From assembly GCA_903844815.1 (NCBI GenBank), contig CAIMVD010000070.1, forward strand, positions 1 to 41,336: DNA of 41,336 nt, given 5' to 3'. A model generated the notes under the pieces. The model saw nothing but the letters and a program-made list of their open reading frames with translations. It was not told where the DNA came from and made no database searches. Shown piece by piece: positions 1 to 9,452 of the stretch (its first letter is position 1; each line of letters opens with the position of its first letter). The DNA is from an uncultured Bacteroidota bacterium. GTDB taxonomy: Bacteria; Bacteroidota; Bacteroidia; Bacteroidales; VadinHA17. Position numbers and translations under genes: made by a program.

Positions 1-107
1 CATATTTATTTTTTAACTCTTGATATTCAACATCTTTAGCTGGTAGTTCACATGAAGATATAAATAACATCTACGGTTTAGAAGAAGAACTGGATCAGTA
101 TTTAAAT

Positions 108-788
108 GTGAATGAAATGCAGCCAATTAATGCTGAAAACAGTTTTATTAATTTCAACAAGATTGAACTGAACAGCCTATATTTTGAATATCATAACAGG
201 GAGAAAAATGAGTCTTTTTCAATAGGCCCGATTGACCTTACAATAAAAAGAGGCGAAGTCCTTTTTATTATTGGTGGAAACGGCTGCGGAAAAACTACTT
301 TATTAAAAGCACTTACAATGCTCTACAAATCACAGTCCGGGAATATTTATATTGATGATAAACTTGTGAACGACAAAAATTATTTGGAATACAGGGAACT
401 TTATTCCGCAATTTTTTATGATTTCCACCTGTTCGCCAAACTTTACGGATTGGAAAATATTGATCCGAAAAGAATCAATGATCTGTTGAAATTAATGCAA
501 ATAGATAATAAAACCGAATTTAAGGATGATTCGTTCACAAAACTTAATTTGTCAACCGGGCAAAGAAAACGACTTGCTCTGATTGTTACATTCCTGGAAG
601 ACAAGCCTATCTATATCTTTGATGAATGGGCTGCTGATCAGGATCCTCAGTTTAAAAATTATTTTTATGATGTCTTATTGAAAAAACTCAAAACAGAGGG
701 AAAAACAGTTATTGCAGTAAGTCATGATGACCGTTATTTTCATTTAGCTGACAGGGTGATTAAGATGGATTATGGGAAAATTGTATAA
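108..788 (+). CDS. ATP-binding domain of a cyclic-peptide-export type ABC transporter (probably a broken gene)
   Basis: This 226-residue protein is an ABC nucleotide-binding domain. It shows Walker A GGNGCGKTT (residues 56-64), signature LSTGQRKR (148-155), Walker B PIYIFDE (167-173) and the H-switch His206 in SHDD. The run DEWAADQDP after Walker B is characteristic of the SyrD/YojI/PvdE cyclic-peptide exporters, where a six-helix membrane domain precedes the ATPase in one chain. No membrane domain is seen here. The GTG at 108 is only the first usable start. The same frame stays open back to a TGA at 21-23, and codons 24-107 read like the usual linker between the membrane and ATPase domains (ending LEEELDQYLN). 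I infer a premature stop or upstream frameshift has split the gene, although sequence left of the window could change this. The ATPase motifs themselves are intact. Confidence 0.75.
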   Translation: MNEMQPINAENSFINFNKIELNSLYFEYHNREKNESFSIGPIDLTIKRGEVLFIIGGNGCGKTTLLKALTMLYKSQSGNIYIDDKLVNDKNYLEYRELYSAIFYDFHLFAKLYGLENIDPKRINDLLKLMQIDNKTEFKDDSFTKLNLSTGQRKRLALIVTFLEDKPIYIFDEWAADQDPQFKNYFYDVLLKKLKTEGKTVIAVSHDDRYFHLADRVIKMDYGKIV

Positions 789-837
789 ACTGATTATGTT
801 ATAAATTTAAGGGTATATATTTAAGGCAGGACTAAAA

Positions 838-1725
838 GTGATTTCAAAAATGAGAACAATGCTTAAAAAAACCGTTATGCTTTACAAGGTTCTAAAACAA
901 AGAGTTTTTGATTATTGGGACAATCACACTTTAGGAATATCAATGTCTTTTTTAATCTTCGTATTATTTATCGGTTTATTCTGGAATAAGATATTCATTT
1001 CATTGGATTCCGGTCAACAGGGGATCAGATGGGGGAGATTCAGTGGAACTCAGTTAGACGAATATTATGGAGAGGGGCTTCATGTCATCTGGCCGTGGGA
1101 TAGAATGTATATCTACAATACCCGAATTCAAACTAAAAGCGATTCAATGCACATTCTGACATCCGAGGGACTTGCAATACATGTAGATTTTACTTACAGG
1201 TTTTTTGCCATGACCGATTCAATACCTCAAATTCATAAAAAACTAGGGGTTGATTATGCGGAAATAATAGTGGCGCCCGAAGTCGCTTCCGCCTCAATGT
1301 CTATTATTGGTAATTATACACCCCAGGAATTATATAAAATATCAACTCTGGTAATTCAATCTACCATAAAATATTATTTAAGCAAACAGCTAATTGATAA
1401 AAATATTATTATGGATGACTATCTCATAAGAAGAATAAGCCTTCCGGATATAGTTTCCCGGGCTATTGAAAAGAAAATGGTTGCGGAGCAATTGGATTTT
1501 GAATTTGATTACAAACTTAGAGTTGAAGAAAAAGAGAAAAGGAGGAAATCTATTGAAGCTGAAGGTTTAAAATTATTTGAAGATATTTCTCAAATTTCAA
1601 TCTTAAAATGGAAAGGACTTGAAGTTACTTCAGAATTTGCAAAGTCACCAAATTCTAAAATAATAATAATGGGTACCGGCGAAAAAAGTTTACCCTTATT
1701 ATTAAATACTGATGAAAAAAAATAA
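838..1725 (+). CDS. SPFH/prohibitin-like membrane-anchored protein
   Basis: A 295-residue protein with one N-terminal membrane helix (about residues 33-51) followed by an SPFH (band 7/prohibitin) domain at roughly 55-225 and a charged, probably coiled segment (225-250). The stretch SGQQGIRWGRFSGTQLDEYYGEGLHVIWPWD is the typical opening of the domain (key residues G-x-R and GLH-W-PWD). The C-terminal SLPLLLN resembles the end of related prohibitin-like proteins. SPFH proteins form large membrane-associated oligomers that scaffold proteases or microdomains; a specific role cannot be read here. The start is GTG 838; ATG 850 and ATG 859 are alternatives. It is followed at once by a binding-protein stub and a dCache protein, suggesting it belonged to a three-gene signalling module. 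It is the only full-length member. Confidence 0.75.
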   Translation: MISKMRTMLKKTVMLYKVLKQRVFDYWDNHTLGISMSFLIFVLFIGLFWNKIFISLDSGQQGIRWGRFSGTQLDEYYGEGLHVIWPWDRMYIYNTRIQTKSDSMHILTSEGLAIHVDFTYRFFAMTDSIPQIHKKLGVDYAEIIVAPEVASASMSIIGNYTPQELYKISTLVIQSTIKYYLSKQLIDKNIIMDDYLIRRISLPDIVSRAIEKKMVAEQLDFEFDYKLRVEEKEKRRKSIEAEGLKLFEDISQISILKWKGLEVTSEFAKSPNSKIIIMGTGEKSLPLLLNTDEKK

Positions 1726-1735
1726 ATGTTCTGAA

Positions 1736-1960
1736 ATGAAAAATGTATTTCATATCATCTTTTCCCTTTTTCCAATTCTGTCTCAATTGGCATATAATCA
1801 GAGTGCTGCGTTAAAAAAAGTAAATTTCTTAACAGGATGGTTAACCCAGCCTCAATTCGCAGGTTATTCCATGGCAAAAGAAAAGGGAATCTTCGAAAAA
1901 TACGGTTTAGAAGTTATTGCCAAAAAAAATGATTACAATGATTTCAGAGGAGCAAAATAA
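1736..1960 (+). pseudogene. 5' stub of an NMT1/THI5-like substrate-binding protein
   Basis: The frame begins with a signal peptide (MKNVFHIIFSLFPILSQLAYNQ) and continues with the N-terminal signature of NMT1/SsuA-type ABC binding proteins: LTGWLTQPQFAGYSMAKEKG followed by IFEKYGLEV. In the family this is the first beta strand and helix of a domain of about 300 residues, but here the frame stops after about 74 residues. The last dozen residues (NDYNDFRGAK) do not look like the family. An ATG at 1712 overlapping the end of the SPFH gene is a longer start, but ATG 1736 gives the clean signal peptide. I infer an internal deletion that removed the rest of this gene and brought the next gene's ribosome binding site into its end. 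A secreted peptide of this size has no obvious function. Confidence 0.6.
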
Positions 1961-1961
1961 A

Positions 1962-2879
1962 ATGACAGGAATAAAGAAAGTTAAGGAAAAAATTCTGGAA
2001 TTGTTTTTTTATATAATTCTCATTGCATTATGTGTCTTTTTGATATATCTTGGAAACCTGGCCTACACTAGATTATACAAGAAAAGTATAAATACTGAAC
2101 TTTTTCAAAAACATTTTTATGCCGACATAAAAAATTTAAATCGAGCAATCGAATTCATTCAAAAAATACCGCAGGAATTGGCTTTAATATTGGAATTCCA
2201 TAGTACAAACGACACTGAAATTAAAATCTTACTCAAATCTGTTTTGTTTAATAATCGGGAGATATTCGGCAGTGCCATTGCATTTGAACCCTTTCAATAC
2301 AATAAAGATTCACTTTACTATGCCCCATATACCTACAGAAACGGTGTTTCAATTATTCATACAAATTTAAATGATTCTATTTACCATTATTTTTACAAGG
2401 ATTGGTATCTGGTTCCTAAAACTTTAAATAAACCGACTTGGAGCGAGCCATATTACGACACTGGAGGTGGTAAAATATTAATGTCAACTTATTCAGTTCC
2501 ATTTTACAAATTCGACGGTTTTGAAGAAGAATTTAATGGTATAGTAACCGTTGACGTTTCCGTTGAAAAATTAACGGAGGCTACTAAACTTATGGGGAAA
2601 TATTTTAATGGTTATGTTGTGCTAATTTCGGAACATGGTACAATACTTGCTGCACCATTTAAGGATTGGATTTACAACGAAACAATATTTACTCTGGCTT
2701 CTGATAAAAACTTACCTTTTCTTCGTGACATTGGAAGGGATTTAATAAATGGAAAATCAGGTATAAAACATATTGATGAATTTGAAACGCAGAAAAATCT
2801 GATAGCGTTTTACTCAACAGTTCGAGCTAATAAATGTGGATTAATACTGTTTTTCCCGGAAAGCGAATTATATAAATAG
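1962..2879 (+). CDS. dCache sensor-domain protein, truncated at its output end
   Basis: A protein of about 305 residues with one N-terminal membrane helix (about residues 14-36) and a double-Cache extracellular sensor domain (about 45-300). The aromatic motif DWYLVP..., then TWSEPYYDTGGG and TYSVPFY, is the hallmark of dCache_1 ligand-binding domains of bacterial chemoreceptors, kinases and SpoIIE-like phosphatases. In those proteins the domain ends near FPESEL and is followed by a second membrane helix, HAMP and a catalytic domain. Here a TAG stop comes two codons after FPESEL, so no output domain exists; the frame beyond the stop does not encode one either. TTG 1917 would extend the frame, but ATG 1962 follows an AGAGGAG Shine-Dalgarno-like run, which is unusual in this lineage and decides the start. 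Confidence 0.65.
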   Translation: MTGIKKVKEKILELFFYIILIALCVFLIYLGNLAYTRLYKKSINTELFQKHFYADIKNLNRAIEFIQKIPQELALILEFHSTNDTEIKILLKSVLFNNREIFGSAIAFEPFQYNKDSLYYAPYTYRNGVSIIHTNLNDSIYHYFYKDWYLVPKTLNKPTWSEPYYDTGGGKILMSTYSVPFYKFDGFEEEFNGIVTVDVSVEKLTEATKLMGKYFNGYVVLISEHGTILAAPFKDWIYNETIFTLASDKNLPFLRDIGRDLINGKSGIKHIDEFETQKNLIAFYSTVRANKCGLILFFPESELYK

Positions 2880-3068
2880 TCGGATGTTATATTTATAAAT
2901 ATATTCACAAAACTAAAAAAGTCTGTTATGGCAGTAAGAAGAACCAAAAATGGGATAATTAAGTAATTCCGGCATTTCAGGATGACCGGCTGAAAATAAG
3001 ATAAAGCAGAAGAGGTTGTTATAAACCATATGCATTAAAGTATTAATAATCACTAAAGAAAATTCATC

Positions 3069-3227
3069 ATGCTATTAGGTCTTTATATTTTTCTTTGTTT
3101 TGTTGTTGGGTTACTTGGCAGAAGAACATATTTAGGTTTCTGGGCTAATTTTATTTTTTCGCTTTTCTTTACACCCATATTTCCGCTTATATACATTCTT
3201 ATTGCTTTGAAGAATATAGAAAAGTGA
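3069..3227 (+). CDS. Small two-helix membrane protein (52 residues)
   Basis: A short frame starting at ATG 3069 encodes MLLGLYIFLCFVVGLLGRRT and then YLGFWANFIFSLFFTPIFPL, ending ALKNIEK. It has two hydrophobic helices separated by the polar turn GRRTYLGFW. The layout helix - GRR/K(T/S)xxGFW - helix resembles small uncharacterised membrane proteins common in Bacteroidota. No function is known to me. The composition (hydrophobic, with basic residues in the turn and at the C-terminus) is more regular than expected from random AT-rich sequence, but the length keeps the call tentative. Confidence 0.45.
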   Translation: MLLGLYIFLCFVVGLLGRRTYLGFWANFIFSLFFTPIFPLIYILIALKNIEK

Positions 3228-3240
3228 ATCTTTCCGCGCT

Positions 3241-3273
3241 AAAACAAAAATCCCCCGGCTTGCGCCGAGGGAG
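3241..3273 (-). terminator. Rho-independent terminator of the tRNA-Ser gene
   Basis: Read on the minus strand, 13 bases after the tRNA end, a stem of about nine pairs (TCCCTCGGC / GCCGGGGGA with one G-T pair) closes a GCAA tetraloop and runs into TTTTTGTTTT. This is a textbook intrinsic terminator. Confidence 0.8.
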
Positions 3274-3285
3274 TAATTTGTCGTT

Positions 3286-3374
<89 letters not shown>

Positions 3375-3422
3375 CTGAAATCAGGGGCGCAAAATACGAA
3401 ATTATTTTTACAAAATGGCCTC

Positions 3423-4457
3423 TTATGAGATTTCTCCTGCCAGCGATCTGCCCAACGCTTCAACTACCTTATCATTCGACTGATACCTGCCAAGCAGATG
3501 CATCAGCTTCGTCACTGAAGCCTCAGAGGTAATGTCCTTTCCGCTTACAACTCCCGCTGCAAGCATCTGCCTGCTTGTCTCATAGAGGCCCATCTCAACA
3601 CTTCCTCCATGACATTGAGTAACATTCAATATTATGCCACCGTTATCGATAAAATTCTTTAAGTCATCAAGAAACCACTGGTAGGTGGGAGCATTGCCCG
3701 AACCAAAAGTCTCAATTATAAGACCCCTGAGCCCTTCAGTCCTGGTAATTGCCTGAACCAGTTTCCTGTTTATGCCGGGGAAAATTTTTAATATGGCAAC
3801 GTTGTTATCAAACGCTTTTTGTACCGTGAATTTTTTATCAGGTTCCGGATGCCTGATCACTCCCGAGAAATATTTTATGTGCAGACCTACTTCTGCCAGT
3901 GGAGGATAATTGGGAGAATAAAATGCATCAAAATGCTCGGCACTCATCTTGGTTGTGCGGTTTCCCCTTACAAGTTTGTTGTCAAAACAAATACATACCT
4001 CGGGAACTGATGGCAAACCTTTCTCTTTTGCAGCAGCAATTTCAATGGCTGTTATAAGATTCTCCTTCCCGTCGGTGCGCAGCAGCCCTATCGGCAGCTG
4101 GGAGCCGGTGAGGATTACCGGTTTGCCAAGATTCTCAAACATATAGCTTAATGCCGAGGCTGTATATGCCATTGTATCGGTTCCGTGCAGTACTACAAAT
4201 CCGTCGAATCTTTCATAATTGTCCTCGATAATCTCTGCAATCTTGATCCAAACCTGGGGATCTATATTGGAAGAGTCTTTTACAGGATCAAAAGAAATTG
4301 AATGCAGGCTGTAGCCGAATTTCCTGAGTTCGGGAACATGATCGGAAATGTACCTGAAGTCGATGGGTACAAGTGAACCGTTCTCAGGGTCCTGAACCAT
4401 CCCGATAGTGCCACCGGTGTAGATAATGAGCAATGATATTTCGTATTTTCCCCTCAT
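3423..4457 (-). CDS. ansA: Type I (cytoplasmic) L-asparaginase
   Basis: This 344-residue protein hydrolyses L-asparagine to aspartate and ammonia. It has both asparaginase catalytic signatures: YTGGTIGM with nucleophile-position Thr14 near the N-terminus, and HGTDTM with Thr93-Asp94. LTGSQLP and the C-terminal lobe (GGSVEMGLYETS) also match. There is no signal peptide, and the length fits the cytoplasmic type I family rather than periplasmic type II. Its ATG lies 3 bases after the tatD stop, so it is the last gene of a gdhA-tatD-ansA transcript. Pairing with glutamate dehydrogenase suggests a role in ammonia and glutamate balance (inference). Confidence 0.92.
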   Translation of the reverse strand: MRGKYEISLLIIYTGGTIGMVQDPENGSLVPIDFRYISDHVPELRKFGYSLHSISFDPVKDSSNIDPQVWIKIAEIIEDNYERFDGFVVLHGTDTMAYTASALSYMFENLGKPVILTGSQLPIGLLRTDGKENLITAIEIAAAKEKGLPSVPEVCICFDNKLVRGNRTTKMSAEHFDAFYSPNYPPLAEVGLHIKYFSGVIRHPEPDKKFTVQKAFDNNVAILKIFPGINRKLVQAITRTEGLRGLIIETFGSGNAPTYQWFLDDLKNFIDNGGIILNVTQCHGGSVEMGLYETSRQMLAAGVVSGKDITSEASVTKLMHLLGRYQSNDKVVEALGRSLAGEIS

Positions 4458-4460
4458 ATT

Positions 4461-5233
4461 TTATTGTTGCAGGCTGAAAAGCCTTAGTGAATTATTATAT
4501 GCATCAGCCGCAGTTTCAGTCTCGTTCTTTCCCAGGATCTCCGCCACTTTTTTGTTTATCAATGGAATATATGAACTTTCGTTCCTCTTCCCCCTGAAAG
4601 GAACAGGCGCAAGGTAGGGGGAGTCTGTTTCGTAAATAATATTTCCCGATCCTGTAGCGCTTACAACCTTGTCGAGTCCCGAATTTTTGAATGTTACTAT
4701 GCCTCCGATTCCAAGGAATAGCCCCATTGAAATTGCTTTTTCAGCTTCTTTTATACCTCCTGTAAAAGCGTGGAGCACGCCATTCAGTTTTGTACCGGTG
4801 AATTCATCGAGTACGGAAAAAACCTCCGGAAAGGCATCGCGGGAATGGATCACAACAGGCAGGTTTTTCTCAATGGCGAAAGCAACCTGTCTCCTGAATG
4901 AAATAATTTGTTCTTTAAGGAAAGTCTTGTCCCAGTAAAGATCAATCCCGATTTCTCCCACGGCGACAAAATTATGCTCACTGAATAAGGCTTCAATGAA
5001 ATCAAGCTGGCTGAGATAATCTTCTTTTACAGATGTTGGGTGCAGACCCATCATTGGAAAACAAGTTCCACTATAACTGCGCTCAGTTTCAAGTAATAGT
5101 CTTACCGAATTAACATCAATATTGGGCATCAGCATCGTAGTTATTCCGGAGGATGATGCCCTTTTTACCGACTCGTCCCTGTCGTTGTCGAATTCAGGAA
5201 GATAAATATGAGTGTGAGTGTCAATAAACTTCA

Positions 5234-5234
<1 letters not shown>
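4461..5234 (-). CDS. TatD family metal-dependent hydrolase (deoxyribonuclease)
   Basis: A 257-residue TIM-barrel hydrolase of the TatD/YcfH family. Metal ligands are visible in order: DTHTH (residues 5-9), GEIGID, the VIHSRDA histidine, LHAFTGG, and the closing ETDSPYLAP motif. Family members are 3'-5' exonucleases or deoxyribonucleases linked to DNA repair; the precise substrate of this one is unknown. Its ATG overlaps the gdhA stop by one base (TAATG), indicating translational coupling. Length is normal for the family. Confidence 0.9.
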
Positions 5235-6586
<1,352 letters not shown>

Positions 6587-6720
6587 TTAATTCGAGATTC
6601 TATTAGTAATTTAAAGATATTAAGTTTTGGGCAATAGTCAACCACTAATACTGATAATTTATTTCAAAAAGAGCCTTTTTTCTTTGATTTTGATTGCAGC
6701 CTTAAGTTAGCTTTTTTTAC

Positions 6721-6755
6721 CACGGAGTTACACGGAGTTTACCGGAGTTACACGG
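6721..6755. repeat. Degenerate 10-bp direct repeat
   Basis: Three and a half copies of a decamer follow each other without gaps: CACGGAGTTA, CACGGAGTTT, ACCGGAGTTA, CACGG. They sit in the intergenic space between the dprA end and the gdhA start. No binding protein is suggested; similar short repeats litter Bacteroidota intergenic DNA. Confidence 0.6.
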
Positions 6756-6773
6756 TTCAATTTAAGTTTATAG

Positions 6774-6800
6774 CTGGCGCGAATTTGCAATTCGTGCCAG
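6774..6800. repeat. REP-like hairpin (13 bases after the dprA stop)
   Basis: Arms CTGGCGCGAATT and AATTCGTGCCAG are inverted copies with one mismatch (G-T in RNA) around a TGC loop. No T-run follows on the minus strand, so a classical terminator is less likely than a dispersed REP-type palindrome. It could still protect the 3' end of the dprA mRNA. Confidence 0.55.
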
Positions 6801-6813
6801 CCTGGGCTCTTCT

Positions 6814-7920
6814 TCAACATACTTTATACAGATTGCCGGGATAGCACTTTACCAATCCTTTGAATTCCATCTGTAGAAGGAGGGAGGATAATTTATATAC
6901 GGGCATTTCAAGTGAACGGCAGATGGTGTCAATACTAAGTTCGCCCTCCTTATTAAGCAGCTCAAATATTCTCTGTTCCGTCTCATCAAGTTCGGAGAAC
7001 AGAGACCTCTGAACAGGAGGTTTTGATTTTTCAGGAATCCAGTTGAGGAAATACTCGATATCCTGAGCCGATCCGGCCAGCGCGGCCTTATTGTGCCTGA
7101 TAAGGGTGTTACAGCCCGCCGACCACTGATCTTCAGGTCTTCCGGGGACTGCAAACACGTCGCGGTTATAGGAGTTGGCAATGTCGGCTGTTACAAGAGC
7201 TCCTCCTTTTTCTCCCGATTCAACTACTAGTGTTGCATCGGACAGGCCGGCAATTATCCTGTTTCTTTTCAGGAAATTGTTCCGTTCAGGCAGGGCATCT
7301 GAAAGGAAATCGGTAAGAAGACCTCCGTTATTCTTCATAGTTTTCGCCACTGAAAAATGGACTGCGGGGTAGATTGTTCTAAGCCCATGCGCCAGAACCC
7401 CTATCGTTTGGAGTTTATTTGCAATTGCAGCCTTATGAGCTGCAATATCGATTCCGTAAGCCAGTCCGCTGACGATTATTAATTCGGGATGGTTTAAAGC
7501 AAGACCTCCAATGATTTTTTCACAGATTTCTCTTCCGCGCGGTGTCGAATTGCGTGTTCCCACGACACTCAGGAGTTTAGCCGAGTTGAGATCGCAATTG
7601 CCTGTAAAGAAGAATACTACCGGAGAATCATCGCACTGACGAAGCCTGAATGGGTAATCATTGTCAAGATAGAAGTAGGTCCTGATGTTGTTTTTTGTAA
7701 CATATTCTGCCTCCTTGTCGGCCGCGGCAAGATAAGATTTGTCGCTTATGTATTTTGCAATTTCCGATCCTATTCCGGGGATTTTGATCAGATTTCGATA
7801 AGGTTCATAAAAAACCCCTTCAACATTTCCGAAATGCGAAACGAGTTTCCGCGCATTAATGTCGCCGATACGCGGGATAAGACCTAAAGCAATCTTGTGC
7901 TGAAGCGATATTTCCGGCAT
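6814..7920 (-). CDS. dprA: DNA-processing protein DprA/Smf
   Basis: A 368-residue DprA, the single-strand DNA binding protein that loads RecA during natural transformation. An N-terminal helix-hairpin-helix-like region (LGLIPRIGDINARKLV, IPGIGSEIAKYI) precedes a Rossmann-like fold with VVGTRNSTPRG, SGLAYGIDIAAHKAA, FLKRNRIIAGLSD and SGEKGGALVTADIA, then a C-terminal winged-helix segment (about 300-368). Motifs and length are complete. It lies between two glutamate dehydrogenase genes, all on the minus strand. A 30-bp palindrome separates it from the upstream gene, so it probably has its own promoter. Confidence 0.93.
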   Translation of the reverse strand: MPEISLQHKIALGLIPRIGDINARKLVSHFGNVEGVFYEPYRNLIKIPGIGSEIAKYISDKSYLAAADKEAEYVTKNNIRTYFYLDNDYPFRLRQCDDSPVVFFFTGNCDLNSAKLLSVVGTRNSTPRGREICEKIIGGLALNHPELIIVSGLAYGIDIAAHKAAIANKLQTIGVLAHGLRTIYPAVHFSVAKTMKNNGGLLTDFLSDALPERNNFLKRNRIIAGLSDATLVVESGEKGGALVTADIANSYNRDVFAVPGRPEDQWSAGCNTLIRHNKAALAGSAQDIEYFLNWIPEKSKPPVQRSLFSELDETEQRIFELLNKEGELSIDTICRSLEMPVYKLSSLLLQMEFKGLVKCYPGNLYKVC

Positions 7921-7956
7921 GACCGAGGAAAATGAGACACATAAATATACAAAAAA

Positions 7957-7986
7957 TGTAGGGACATGTCATGACATGTCCCTACA
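7957..7986. repeat. Perfect 30-bp palindrome, REP-like; probable terminator of the upstream gdh
   Basis: TGTAGGGACATGTC, then AT, then GACATGTCCCTACA form a perfect palindrome. On the minus strand it lies 24 bases after the stop of the second glutamate dehydrogenase and is followed by TTTTTT, so it can act as an intrinsic terminator. The GTAGGGAC...GTCCCTAC form resembles REP elements mobilised by RAYT transposases, but no such transposase is in the window. Confidence 0.75.
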
Positions 7987-8010
7987 AATATTTCAAATGG
8001 GTAGAAGAAT

Positions 8011-9348
8011 TTAAATAACCCCCATGTCGAGCATCGAGCTGGCTACTTTCAGGAATCCTGCAATGTTCGCTCCCTTAACATAGTCGACATATCCGCTTTC
8101 TCTTTTACCGTGTTTTACGCACTGACTGTGGATGTTGCACATTATTTCGTGTAACCGGCCATCGACTTCCGAAGCGTTCCAGCGCAGTTTCATCGAGTTC
8201 TGAGTCATTTCAAGTCCTGATGTAGCAACACCGCCTGCATTTGATGCTTTCCCGGGTGCGAAGAGCAGGCCGCTTCTCTGAATGAGTTCAACAGCTTCTG
8301 GTGTGCTTGGCATATTGGCACCTTCGCATATGCAGATGCATCCGTTATTAATTAGCTTCTCTGCATCTTCCCTGTTCAGTTCGTTCTGGGTTGCACAAGG
8401 AAGGGCAATGTCAGCTTTTACTTCCCATGGCCGCTTGCCTTCATGAAATTCAACGCCTTCAAAAGCATAGGAATAGGGTTTCACTATATCTTCATTCGAA
8501 GCACGCAGTTCGAGCATGTATTCAATTTTCTTTCCTGATATTCCTTCAGGGTCGTAAACGTAACCGTCGGGTCCGGAGATTGTAACGACTTTGCCGCCGA
8601 GTTCTGTTGCCTTAAGTGCAGCTCCCCAGGCCACGTTTCCGAAACCGCTTATTGCCACTGTCTTGCCTTCGAAGGTCTCGCCGCGTGTGGCAAGCATCTC
8701 CTTGGCAAAATAGACACATCCAAAACCGGTTGCCTCAGGGCGAACCAGTGAACCTCCCCAGTTGCTTCCCTTACCTGTCAGTACTCCCGTATGCTCACCA
8801 GCGAGTCTTTTGTACATTCCGTAAAGGAAACCAATCTCGCGACCGCCAACACCTATATCACCTGCAGGAACGTCGGTTTCGGGACCGATGTATTTCCATA
8901 ATTCAAGCATGAAAGACTGGCAGAAGCGCATTACTTCAGCATTTGATTTTCCTTTTGGATCAAAATCGGAACCGCCTTTGCCACCTCCCATAGGAAGGGT
9001 AGTAAGTGCATTCTTGAATATCTGTTCGAATCCCAGAAACTTAAGGATTGAGAGGTTGACACTCGGGTGAAAACGAAGGCCTCCCTTGTAAGGACCAATT
9101 GCATTATTGTACTGAACACGGTATCCAAGGTTGACTTTTACATTCCCTTCGTCGTCGACCCATGGAACCTTGAATGTTATTACCCTGTCGGGTTCAATAA
9201 TCCTGTCAATTATGTTTGCCGACTCAAACTGGGGATTTTCGTTATAGACCTCTTCGATAGATTCCAGAACTTCCCTTACTGCCTGTAAATACTCAACCTC
9301 TCCGGGATGCTTCTTCTCGAGGTTGTTCATGATTTTGTCAACGTTCAT
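8011..9348 (-). CDS. gdhB: Second glutamate dehydrogenase, NAD-type signature
   Basis: A 445-residue paralogue of the enzyme at 5234-6574, with the same substrate block ([18 protein letters not shown]) and intact RPEATGFG. The nucleotide-binding loop reads ISGFGNVAWGAA and the following strand TISGPDGYVYDPEG. This pattern matches the NAD-specific Clostridium symbiosum enzyme rather than the NADP-specific E. coli one. I therefore infer NADH preference and a catabolic or ammonium-replete role; Bacteroides species are known to carry gdhA/gdhB pairs of this kind. The symbol gdhB follows that convention and is the less certain part of the call. It is probably monocistronic, ending at the 7957-7986 palindrome. 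Confidence 0.9.
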   Translation of the reverse strand: MNVDKIMNNLEKKHPGEVEYLQAVREVLESIEEVYNENPQFESANIIDRIIEPDRVITFKVPWVDDEGNVKVNLGYRVQYNNAIGPYKGGLRFHPSVNLSILKFLGFEQIFKNALTTLPMGGGKGGSDFDPKGKSNAEVMRFCQSFMLELWKYIGPETDVPAGDIGVGGREIGFLYGMYKRLAGEHTGVLTGKGSNWGGSLVRPEATGFGCVYFAKEMLATRGETFEGKTVAISGFGNVAWGAALKATELGGKVVTISGPDGYVYDPEGISGKKIEYMLELRASNEDIVKPYSYAFEGVEFHEGKRPWEVKADIALPCATQNELNREDAEKLINNGCICICEGANMPSTPEAVELIQRSGLLFAPGKASNAGGVATSGLEMTQNSMKLRWNASEVDGRLHEIMCNIHSQCVKHGKRESGYVDYVKGANIAGFLKVASSMLDMGVI

Positions 9349-9452
9349 ATCCAGATATTTTTTTGGTTATTCCTGATTAAAAATTCTATTCAAATTTGAA
9401 ATTGTTTGGAAAGATTAAAAATGATAAAACTCATGTTATCAGATGACAACCT

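Noticed and set aside
2928-2966. Tiny frame MAVRRTKNGIIK after the dCache gene
   Set aside because: Only 12 residues; resemblance to integrase N-termini is too weak to support a gene.
8391-9288. Plus-strand frames inside the second GDH gene
   Set aside because: Shadows of the minus-strand gene, with no family motifs or plausible starts.
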